A stretch of DNA of 8,961 nt, from positions 1 through 8,961 of the forward strand of contig RFIR01000249.1 in the NCBI GenBank assembly GCA_003695135.1, given 5' to 3'. The translations under genes and the position numbers were made by a program. Below are positions 1 to 4,813 of the stretch, one piece after another (the stretch's first letter is position 1; each line of letters starts with the position of its first letter). The notes below the pieces were generated by a model. It searched no databases. It was not told the DNA's origin and saw only the letters and a program-made list of their open reading frames with translations. The stretch is from Alphaproteobacteria bacterium (lineage in GTDB: Bacteria; Pseudomonadota; Alphaproteobacteria; Rhodobacterales; Rhodobacteraceae).

Positions 1-347
1 CCATCACCCAGATCGTTTTCCGCAACGACCAGGGGGGGGCGGAGAAGCCCAATTCGACGCTGTGGTATGCCGACAACTTCGTCGGTACCGAGCTCGACGA
101 CGATGTCAGCTATGCCGGCATCGCCAATGCCTGCGGGCTGAAGGGCGTGGTGGTGCGCACCATGGACGAGCTGACCGCGGCGCTGAACCAGGCGATTCGG
201 GATCAGATGGAAAACGGCGTCACCACGCTGATCGAGGCGCTGATCAACCAGGAGCTGGGCGAGCCCTTCCGCCGCGACGCCATGAAGGCGCCGGTCGAGG
301 TGGCGGGCATCGACCCGGCCGACATGGTGCCGCAGAAAGGCGCCTGA
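1..347 (+). CDS. xsc: Sulfoacetaldehyde acetyltransferase, C-terminal part (5' end outside window)
   Basis: Partial gene; 114 C-terminal residues are visible, read from base 3. Xsc is a cytoplasmic thiamine-diphosphate enzyme that converts sulfoacetaldehyde plus phosphate to sulfite and acetyl phosphate, the point where taurine, isethionate, sulfoacetate and some sulfolactate routes converge. The family is recognised from the tail: NSTLWYADNFVGTEL, a CGLKGVVVRTMDEL stretch, and NQELGEPFRRDAMKAPVEVAG near the end, all typical of Xsc rather than acetolactate synthase. The N of 'FRN' near the start should be the residue that follows the GDG metal motif and helps hold Mg-ThDP. The next residues read DQGGAEKP where I recall YQWGAEKR in the family, so three expected residues differ beside a run of eight Gs (31-39 region). 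The stop TGA at 345-347 lies one base before the ackA start, so the two are almost certainly co-transcribed. Confidence 0.93.
   Translation, partial: ITQIVFRNDQGGAEKPNSTLWYADNFVGTELDDDVSYAGIANACGLKGVVVRTMDELTAALNQAIRDQMENGVTTLIEALINQELGEPFRRDAMKAPVEVAGIDPADMVPQKGA
336..340 (+). promoter_or_regulatory. Ribosome binding site of ackA
   Basis: AAAGG inside the last codons of xsc, 8 nt before the ackA ATG at 349. It supports this start and implies that ackA translation begins where xsc translation ends. Confidence 0.5.
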
Positions 348-348
348 C

Positions 349-1563
349 ATGCCCGGCGGCGCCGGCAGCATCCTGGTCCTGAACGCGGGCTCGTCCTCGA
401 TCAAGTTCGCGCTGTTCGACGAGGAGATGGCCGAGCGCCACCGCGGGCTGGCTGCCGGGATCGGCGGCGAGTCGTTTCTGGAGATCGGCGGCAGGCGGCA
501 GGCCATGCCGCTGGCCGATCACCGCGCCGCGCTGGCCGCCGTGCTGCGGGCGCTGGAGGAGGCCGGCGTCAGGCTGACCGATCTTTCCGCCGCTGCCCAC
601 CGCGTTGTGCATGGCGGCGCCCGGCTGTCGGCCCCCGTACGGCTGACGCCGGAGACGATTGCCGAGATCGCCGCCTGCTCGCCGCTGGCGCCGCTGCACA
701 ACCCGCACAATCTGGCTGCCATCGCCGCGCTGGCCGAGATCGCGCCCGACCTGCCGCAATATGCGAGCTTCGACACCGCCTTTCACGCCACCAACCCCGA
801 GGTGGCCACCCGCTATGCCATCCCGCGCATCGAGGAGACGCGCGGCATCCGCCGCTACGGCTTTCACGGGCTGAGCTACGCCTCGCTGGTGCGCCGGCTG
901 CCGGAGATCTCCGGCGAGCCGCTGCCGGCGCGGCTTCTGGCCTTTCATCTCGGCAACGGCGCCTCGCTCTGCGCGATCCTGCGCGGCAAGTCGGTCGCCA
1001 CCACCATGGGCTATTCGCCGCTCGACGGGCTGACCATGGGCACGCGCTCGGGCGGGATCGACGCCAATGCCGTGCTGCGGCTGGTGGAGATTCACGGGCT
1101 GGAGCGGACCAAGGAGATCCTCAACTACGAAAGCGGGCTGCTGGGGCTGTCAGGCGGCAAGTCCGACATGCGCCGGCTCTTGCTGGAGCACACCGCCGAG
1201 TCGGACTTCGCAGTCGAGCATTTCTGCTACTGGACGCTGCGCCATGCCGGCAGCCTGATCGCGGCGATGGAGGGCTGCGACGCCATCGCCTTTACCGGCG
1301 GCATCGGCGAGAACGCCACCGGGGTGCGGGCGCGGATCTGCCGCGGACTGGAATGGCTGGGCATGCGCATGGACCCCGATGCCAATCACCGCCACGGCCC
1401 GCGCCTGCATGCCGGCACCTCGAAGCTCGGCGCCTGGGTGATCCGGGCCGAGGAGGAACGGATGATCGCCGAGGATGCCCGCGCGCTGATGGCGCAGGAG
1501 CGGGCGGCAATGCCCGGCGGCGTGCGTTCCCGTTTGGCGTCCGGGGACGCCGCCCCCGGCTGA
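349..1563 (+). CDS. ackA: Acetate kinase
   Basis: Cytoplasmic kinase that interconverts acetyl phosphate + ADP and acetate + ATP. The 404-residue product matches the usual length of about 400. It has the ASKHA-fold signatures: VLNAGSSSIKF at 10-20 (N12, S16, K19), HRVVHGG at 84-90 (substrate Arg R85), DTAFHATNP at 142-150 (catalytic Asp D142), RRYGFHG at 168-174 (H173), HLGNGAS at 200-206, GTRSGGID at 231-238 (R233), FTGGIGEN at 315-322 and the C-terminal EEERMIA around 368-374. GTRSG is followed by G where many members have D. The last ~18 residues (Gly/Ala/Arg-rich, after MAQER) extend beyond the usual family end. The start follows the xsc stop by one base with an AAAGG site upstream. Directly behind xsc, its likely job is ATP formation from the acetyl phosphate Xsc produces. 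Taurine loci I know of more often carry pta alone at this position. Confidence 0.95.
   Translation: MPGGAGSILVLNAGSSSIKFALFDEEMAERHRGLAAGIGGESFLEIGGRRQAMPLADHRAALAAVLRALEEAGVRLTDLSAAAHRVVHGGARLSAPVRLTPETIAEIAACSPLAPLHNPHNLAAIAALAEIAPDLPQYASFDTAFHATNPEVATRYAIPRIEETRGIRRYGFHGLSYASLVRRLPEISGEPLPARLLAFHLGNGASLCAILRGKSVATTMGYSPLDGLTMGTRSGGIDANAVLRLVEIHGLERTKEILNYESGLLGLSGGKSDMRRLLLEHTAESDFAVEHFCYWTLRHAGSLIAAMEGCDAIAFTGGIGENATGVRARICRGLEWLGMRMDPDANHRHGPRLHAGTSKLGAWVIRAEEERMIAEDARALMAQERAAMPGGVRSRLASGDAAPG
1536..1551. other. Short inverted repeat at the end of ackA
   Basis: GGCGTC (1536-1541), loop CGGG, GACGCC (1546-1551): a perfect 6-bp stem inside the last codons of ackA, close to the convergent junction with pta (ends at 1590). 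No U-tract follows on either strand, so it is at best a weak or factor-assisted terminator, and may simply be GC-rich coding sequence. Confidence 0.25.
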
Positions 1564-1589
1564 GGCGCGGGCGCCCCTCCCTTCCGGGC

Positions 1590-2483
1590 TCAGCCCGCCT
1601 CCTGCCCATCCTGCGCCAGCGACAGCGTGACGGTGGTCGCGGCGACGATGTCATCGACGCTCGCCCCGCGCGACAGGTCGCAGACCGGTCTTGCAAAGCC
1701 CTGCAGGAACGGCCCCACCGCTTGGGCGCCGGCAAGCTCCTGACACAGCTTGTAGGCGATGTTGCCGGCATCGAGATCAGGAAAGATCAGCGTGTTGGCC
1801 GGCTCGGCGGCGGCCACGCCCTTCTTATGGGCAATCGCGGCGTTGAGCGCGGCATCGGCCTGAACCGGACCGGTGACCTCCAGCCCTGCAGCGCCGGCGG
1901 CCTCTGCCGCCGCGCGCACCCGGTCGACCGACGGCCCGCTGCCGGACCGGCCGGTGGAATAGCTCAGCAGCGCCACCCGCGCCCGGCCGAGCAGCGCCGC
2001 GGCCGAGGCTGCAGAGGCCCGCGCGATCGCCGCCAGCGCCTTGTCGTCGGGATCGGTGTTGACCGCGCAGTCGGCAAAGATCAGCTCGCGCCCGTCGGGA
2101 AAGACCATCAGGAAGAAACTCGACGGCAGCGCCACGCCCGGCGCGAGGCCGATGCCGAGCAGTGCGGCCTCGATCACCTTCGCGGTGGGGTGGTCGGCGC
2201 CAGCGACCATTGCCGCGGCCTGACCGGCGCCCACCATCGCGGCGGCGCGGATCAGCGGCCGGGCCAGCATGCGCTCGGCAATGCCGGGCTTCATGCCGGG
2301 CCGGGCACGCAACAAGGCCGCGCGCTGGGCATCGTCGACGGGGCCCACCGGCACCGGCTCGGCCAGCCCCTGCGCCACCAGACGGGTGCGGGCAGCGGCG
2401 ATGCGCGGCTCGTCCCACTCCGGAAACACCACTTTCGCGCGACTTGCCCTTGCGCCCGCCTCCGCGTCCTGCAAAACAGCCAT
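1590..2483 (-). CDS. pta: Phosphate acetyltransferase (short, single-domain form)
   Basis: Transfers acetyl from acetyl phosphate to CoA, giving acetyl-CoA. The 297 residues cover just the PTA/PTB catalytic domain, lacking the N-terminal DRTGG/regulatory part of the ~700-residue enterobacterial enzyme. This is the form usually found in alphaproteobacterial sulfonate loci. Visible family blocks are VVFPEWDEPRI at 18-28, ADHPTAKVIEAAL at 96-108, LPSSFFLM at 119-126, FADCAVN at 136-142, SYSTGRSGSG at 174-183, GPVQADAAL at 205-213, and ANTLIFPDLDAGNIAYKL at 229-246. The start at 2483 is fixed by a GGAGGG site 5 nt upstream and by the usual short lead before VVFPEW. The gene converges on ackA (26-bp gap) and diverges from the citrate synthase gene (33-bp gap). 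Its promoter must therefore lie within that 33 bp or inside the neighbour's 5' coding sequence. Role here: feeding Xsc-derived acetyl phosphate into central metabolism. Confidence 0.95.
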   Translation of the reverse strand: MAVLQDAEAGARASRAKVVFPEWDEPRIAAARTRLVAQGLAEPVPVGPVDDAQRAALLRARPGMKPGIAERMLARPLIRAAAMVGAGQAAAMVAGADHPTAKVIEAALLGIGLAPGVALPSSFFLMVFPDGRELIFADCAVNTDPDDKALAAIARASAASAAALLGRARVALLSYSTGRSGSGPSVDRVRAAAEAAGAAGLEVTGPVQADAALNAAIAHKKGVAAAEPANTLIFPDLDAGNIAYKLCQELAGAQAVGPFLQGFARPVCDLSRGASVDDIVAATTVTLSLAQDGQEAG

Positions 2484-2516
2484 GAAAACCCTCCAGACAG
2501 ACGGGAGACTGCCCTG
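2484..2516. promoter_or_regulatory. 33-bp divergent intergenic region, pta / citrate synthase
   Basis: The only non-coding DNA between the two divergent starts. It holds the pta ribosome site (2489-2494, minus) and a GGGAG site for the citrate synthase gene (2503-2507, plus, 9 nt before its ATG). There is no room for a -35/-10 pair in either direction without using coding sequence, so both promoters must reach into the opposite gene. I see no convincing sigma-70 hexamers. Confidence 0.5.
2489..2494 (-). promoter_or_regulatory. Ribosome binding site of pta
   Basis: On the minus strand this reads GGAGGG, 5 nt before the ATG at 2483: a near-perfect Shine-Dalgarno match that settles the start. 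Confidence 0.75.
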
Positions 2517-3650
2517 ATGAGCGACAGCGTCAAGATCAACCGTGGGCTCAAGGGCGTCTATTTCGAACGCTCCGGCGTCAGCGACATCGACGGGTCGGCC
2601 GGCAAGCTGTGGTATCGCGGCTATTCCATCGACGATCTCGCCCAGCATGCAAGCTTCGAGGAGGTCTGCCACCTGCTGATCTTCGGTGAGTTGCCCAACG
2701 CCGCCGAGCTGGCGGAATTCGATGCAAGGCTGAAGGCGGCGCGCAGCCTGCCGCAGCCCGCCTTCGACATGATGGCCGCGATGAAGGACGGCCATCCCAT
2801 GGTGGTGCTGCGCACGGTGGTCTCGGCCCTGCCGGCGCTGGAGACGGTGCGCACGGATGTCACCGAGGAAGGCTTCGTCGAGGCCGGCATCCGCCTCACC
2901 GCGCAGGTGCCGATGATCGTCGCCGCCCATCACGCCATCCGGCAGGGGCGGGCGCCCGTCGATCCCGACCCCGCGCTCGGCCATGCTGCCAACTGGCTGT
3001 GGATGCTGAGGGGCGAGAAGCCTTCCGACAACGCCACGCGGCTTGCCGACATGGATTTCGTGCTGCATGCCGAGCATGGCGCCAATGCCTCGGCCTTTGC
3101 CGCGCGGGTCACGGTGGGCACCGAGGCCGATCTTTACGGCGCCATCACCACCGCGCTCGCCACGCTCGCCGGTCCCGCCCATGGCGGGGCGGCCGAGGAC
3201 GTGATGAAGATGGTGGAAGAAATCGGCAGCGCCGATCGCGCCGCCGACTATGTGGCGGCCAAGCGCAAGGCGCGCGAGCCGGTCACCGGCTTCGGCCACC
3301 GCGTCTATCGCGCCGAGGATCCGCGCGCGCGGCACATGCGCGCGGCGGTGGAGCGGCTCTCGGCCGAGCAGGGCCATTCGGAATGGTTCGACATCCTGCA
3401 GGCGGTGGTCAAGGCGATGCAGCCCTATGCCCGCCACGGGCTCAACGTGAATGTCGATTTCTACGCCGGCGTCGGCTATCAGCTGCACGGCATCCCGCGC
3501 GATCTCTACGTGCCGATCTTTGCCATCGGCCGCATGCCGGGCTGGATCATCCAGTGCCTCGAACAGCTGCGCAACAACATCCTGATACGGCCGCTGACCC
3601 TCTATAACGGGCCGGAGCCGCGGGAATTCGTGCCGCTGGAGAAGCGGTAG
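2517..3650 (+). CDS. Citrate synthase family protein (citrate or 2-methylcitrate synthase)
   Basis: Condenses acetyl-CoA (or propionyl-CoA) with oxaloacetate. The 377-residue length fits the short bacterial type II / methylcitrate-like subgroup rather than the ~430-residue enterobacterial GltA. The catalytic triad is intact: H222 in GPAHGGAAEDV, H261 in GFGHRVYRAEDPRA and D314 in NVNVDFYAGV. The oxaloacetate-binding His H187 lies in LHAEHGANASAFAARV, and the N-terminus has the usual GLKGVYFERSGVSDIDG and LWYRGYSIDDLA. The open frame continues far upstream, but that part is antisense to pta. ATG 2517 has a GGGAG site and starts just where homology is expected. Next to pta and xsc, a citrate synthase drawing off sulfonate-derived acetyl-CoA is the simplest role (inference). 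The sequence alone does not settle citrate versus 2-methylcitrate; no prpB or prpD is in view. Confidence 0.9.
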   Translation: MSDSVKINRGLKGVYFERSGVSDIDGSAGKLWYRGYSIDDLAQHASFEEVCHLLIFGELPNAAELAEFDARLKAARSLPQPAFDMMAAMKDGHPMVVLRTVVSALPALETVRTDVTEEGFVEAGIRLTAQVPMIVAAHHAIRQGRAPVDPDPALGHAANWLWMLRGEKPSDNATRLADMDFVLHAEHGANASAFAARVTVGTEADLYGAITTALATLAGPAHGGAAEDVMKMVEEIGSADRAADYVAAKRKAREPVTGFGHRVYRAEDPRARHMRAAVERLSAEQGHSEWFDILQAVVKAMQPYARHGLNVNVDFYAGVGYQLHGIPRDLYVPIFAIGRMPGWIIQCLEQLRNNILIRPLTLYNGPEPREFVPLEKR

Positions 3651-3674
3651 ACGACCCGGGGCATGTCGGTTCTG

Positions 3675-3704
3675 ACGGGCTCACCCGCCCGTGGCGCGTG
3701 AGCC
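3675..3704. terminator. Overlapping stem-loops after the citrate synthase gene
   Basis: Two alternative perfect stems begin 25-28 nt after the stop: ACGGGC (3675-3680) with GCCCGT (3687-3692), loop TCACCC; and GGCTCAC (3678-3684) with GTGAGCC (3698-3704), 13-nt loop. They are mutually exclusive. No U-tract follows, so this would be a non-canonical terminator or 3'-end-stabilising structure rather than a textbook intrinsic terminator. Confidence 0.35.
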
Positions 3705-3880
3705 GACACGGGGCTGAGCCCGCGTTCGACGGGCTTGTGCGGCATCCCACGGGCCCTGCACATGTTCGCCTGGCAGCTATCGAAGAGCGGAACGGCGGGC
3801 AAGATCACGCGGCAGGCGTCAAGGCCTTTCGGCCGGTTCGAAGGCGAACGTGGCATGTTGGCAACTGAAAATCTTCGGCA

Positions 3881-3894
3881 TGTAAAAAATTACA
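3881..3894. repeat. Short dyad TGTAA-N4-TTACA
   Basis: TGTAA (3881-3885), AAAA, TTACA (3890-3894): a perfect 5+5 dyad at the upstream edge of the AT-rich island. Its size and spacing would suit a dimeric helix-turn-helix regulator, but a short AT dyad in AT-rich DNA can arise by chance. GGCATG recurs nearby at 3852, 3877 and 3915. Confidence 0.3.
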
Positions 3895-3974
3895 AGAGCC
3901 CCTTGAAAAACTCCGGCATGAATGTAAACCTCTGAATCATATCGGTTTTCGGTCATCATTATCGCGCGCGCATA

Positions 3975-3993
3975 AAGTAATTTGGAAGTAATT
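3975..3993 (+). repeat. 11-bp-phased direct repeat AAGTAATT
   Basis: AAGTAATT occurs at 3975-3982 and again at 3986-3993, separated by TGG, so the copies sit 11 bp apart, about one helical turn. This places both copies on the same DNA face, as in tandem protein-binding sites. No gene start is nearby. Confidence 0.4.
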
Positions 3994-4042
3994 CCTCAAT
4001 AAATATTTAACAATCAACAGTGAAAATAATCACAACATGACC

Positions 4043-4064
4043 GGCGCCACAATTTCGTGGCGCC
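4043..4064. repeat. Perfect inverted repeat, 8-bp stem
   Basis: GGCGCCAC (4043-4050), loop AATTTC, GTGGCGCC (4057-4064), sitting exactly at the border where the AT-rich island gives way to GC-rich DNA. Read on the minus strand it is followed by GGTCATGTTGTGATTATTTTCA-like AT-rich sequence without a clean U-run, so terminator function for the minus-strand operon is possible but weak. Confidence 0.4.
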
Positions 4065-4153
4065 CGCGCACGCCGACAGGGACTGGCGCTGTCTGCCGCG
4101 ATGCGTGACCGTTACGCCTTTCCGATCCCCTGCGCCGAGCAGATCTGTTCCAA

Positions 4154-4222
4154 CCGAGCCGGATGATCCTGGCCACCGTCGTGTTGCACGCGCCTCGACG
4201 CTTCCGATTTCGACCGGCTCGG
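4154..4222. repeat. Inverted repeat, 9-bp arms, 51-bp spacer
   Basis: CCGAGCCGG (4154-4162) and its exact complement CCGGCTCGG (4214-4222). The long spacer makes an RNA stem plausible only with further internal pairing. Together with the neighbouring repeats it makes this flank unusually rich in self-complementarity. Confidence 0.3.
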
Positions 4223-4232
4223 GCAATCTCCC

Positions 4233-4262
4233 AGACCAGCCGGTTGAAGGGGCGGCTGGTCT
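4233..4262. repeat. Perfect inverted repeat, 10-bp stem
   Basis: AGACCAGCCG (4233-4242), a 10-nt spacer, CGGCTGGTCT (4253-4262). It begins about 75 nt beyond the ridA stop in the direction of ridA transcription, so it could end or protect the transporter mRNA. No U-tract follows on either strand. Confidence 0.45.
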
Positions 4263-4273
4263 CACCCCCAGAG

Positions 4274-4289
4274 GGGCGCATTCGCGCCC
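4274..4289. repeat. Perfect inverted repeat, 6-bp stem with tetraloop
   Basis: GGGCGC (4274-4279), loop ATTC, GCGCCC (4284-4289), about 50 nt beyond the ridA stop. Possible 3'-end structure of the minus-strand operon mRNA, again without a U-tract. Confidence 0.35.
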
Positions 4290-4337
4290 ACCCGGGCGGC
4301 CGCATGTCCTCGCGCCGGGAGATGGGCCGAACCGTGT

Positions 4338-4763
4338 TCATCGCGACACGCTCCAAAGGCTATCGGTGCCGGCCGAACCGCGGATCGCCTCGGCCTCGAT
4401 CTCGACCCGCGCGCCGGGCACGGCGAGCGGCGCGCAGATGGTGGTGTTGGCCGGATAGGTGAAGCCGATGCGCGCCTTCAGCACCGCCGAGACCGCGGCC
4501 ACATCCGCAGGGTCGGGCACGAAGACGCGCAGACGCACGATGTCGCCGAGCCCCGATCCCGCCTCGCCGAGCGCGGTCTCGATGGTGTCCACGGCGCGTT
4601 CTGTCTGCGCCGCCGCGCCTTCGGGCATCTCGCCGGTGGCGAAATCGACCCCGACAGTGCCGGAGAGGAAGATGCGATCCTCGACGATGACAGCGCGGGC
4701 ATAGCCGGCCATCTCCTCGTAGACCGAGCCGGAAAAGACGTGGCGGCGGCGGGCAGGGGCCAT
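4338..4763 (-). CDS. RidA / YjgF / UK114 family protein lacking the usual arginine
   Basis: 141-residue cytoplasmic protein, close to the ~130 usual for the family, which forms trimers with inter-subunit clefts. Family features: VFSGSVYEEMAGYARAV at the N-terminus (9-25), IFLSGTVGVD at 31-40, a DIVRLRVFVPD strand-turn at 74-84, and VEIEAEAI at 120-127. The archetype RidA deaminates 2-aminoacrylate-type imines using an Arg in a 'PAR(S/T)' motif. Here that position reads YPANTT (103-108), so the Arg is replaced by Asn, as in several Rid subgroups whose activity is not the classic deaminase. About 14 residues follow the core. Start ATG 4763 is the only in-frame ATG giving a normal N-terminus; it has no Shine-Dalgarno site and follows the binding-protein stop by 50 nt, with a strong hairpin in between. 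As last gene of the transporter operon it may act on the imported compound or its breakdown products (inference). Confidence 0.88.
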   Translation of the reverse strand: MAPARRRHVFSGSVYEEMAGYARAVIVEDRIFLSGTVGVDFATGEMPEGAAAQTERAVDTIETALGEAGSGLGDIVRLRVFVPDPADVAAVSAVLKARIGFTYPANTTICAPLAVPGARVEIEAEAIRGSAGTDSLWSVSR

Positions 4764-4777
4764 GGCGGAATGCAGCG

Positions 4778-4808
4778 GCCGGGCCGGAGCGGGATGCCCC
4801 GGCCCGGC
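4778..4808 (-). terminator. GC-rich stem-loop between the binding-protein gene and ridA
   Basis: GCCGGGCCGG (4778-4787) pairs perfectly with CCGGCCCGGC (4799-4808) across 11 nt; all 20 stem bases are G or C. It starts 5 nt after the binding-protein stop and ends 14 nt before the ridA ATG. There is no U-tract, so it is better read as an mRNA 3'-end stabiliser or partial attenuator that lets binding-protein mRNA outlast the rest. It could also lower ridA translation. Confidence 0.55.
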
Positions 4809-4813
4809 ATGCC

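Larger units (their letters stand above)
3861..4040. promoter_or_regulatory. AT-rich island in the convergent gap
   Basis: Composition drops sharply from the surroundings: bases 3961-4040 contain 25 G/C of 80 (31 %), and 3971-4040 only 17 of 70. It includes AAATATTT, a CGCGCGCGC run at 3963-3971, and the repeats listed separately. AT-rich DNA in a GC-rich genome is often promoter or H-NS-like/MucR-silenced DNA, or an acquisition scar. Promoter hexamers are weak: on the plus strand TTGGAA (3982-3987) and TTTAAC (4006-4011) with an 18-nt spacer is the best I find. No gene lies in a position to use a promoter here, because both neighbours end at this gap. Confidence 0.35.
3651..4337. other. 687-bp gap without a convincing gene
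   Basis: Lies between two convergent 3' ends. Open frames of 60-130 codons exist on both strands (for example 4057-4458 plus, 4030-4356 minus), but they are Arg/Pro-rich, match no family I know, lack ribosome sites and overlap one another, so I do not call them. The gap has three parts: a GC-rich stretch with hairpins after the citrate synthase stop (3651-3860), an AT-rich island (about 3861-4040), and a GC-rich stretch with perfect inverted repeats toward ridA (4041-4337). No transposase remnant or tRNA is visible. Confidence 0.6.

Noticed and set aside
1564..1589. A bidirectional intrinsic terminator between ackA and pta.
   Set aside because: The 26-bp gap has no stem followed by a U-run on either strand; the nearby 6-bp stem at 1536-1551 is inside ackA and also lacks a U-tract.
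1353..2516. Plus-strand open frame extending the citrate synthase gene by 388 codons upstream.
   Set aside because: The extension is antisense to pta and overlaps ackA in another frame, is Arg/Pro/Gly-rich, and has no family resemblance.
1590..3488. A 632-codon open frame on the minus strand covering pta and the antisense of the citrate synthase gene, suggesting a fused long Pta.
   Set aside because: Only codons from 2483 down match Pta. The upstream part is antisense to a clear citrate synthase, and the strong ribosome site sits at 2489-2494. Long antisense frames are common in GC-rich coding DNA.
3735..3935. 66-codon plus-strand frame leading into the AT-rich island.
   Set aside because: It has no ribosome site or recognisable sequence; its end merely runs into AT-rich DNA.
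3963..3971. CGCGCGCGC run as a Z-DNA-forming element.
   Set aside because: Nine alternating bases are short for stable Z-DNA, and such runs are common in a GC-rich genome.
3651..4337. Insertion sequence or attachment site in the gap.
   Set aside because: No transposase or integrase reading, no tRNA fragment, and no matched terminal repeats with target duplications were found.
4030..4458. Small open frames on both strands in the gap next to ridA (99-133 codons).
   Set aside because: They overlap each other and the ridA 3' end, have atypical composition and no ribosome sites, and match no family known to me. A fast-evolving small protein cannot be fully excluded.
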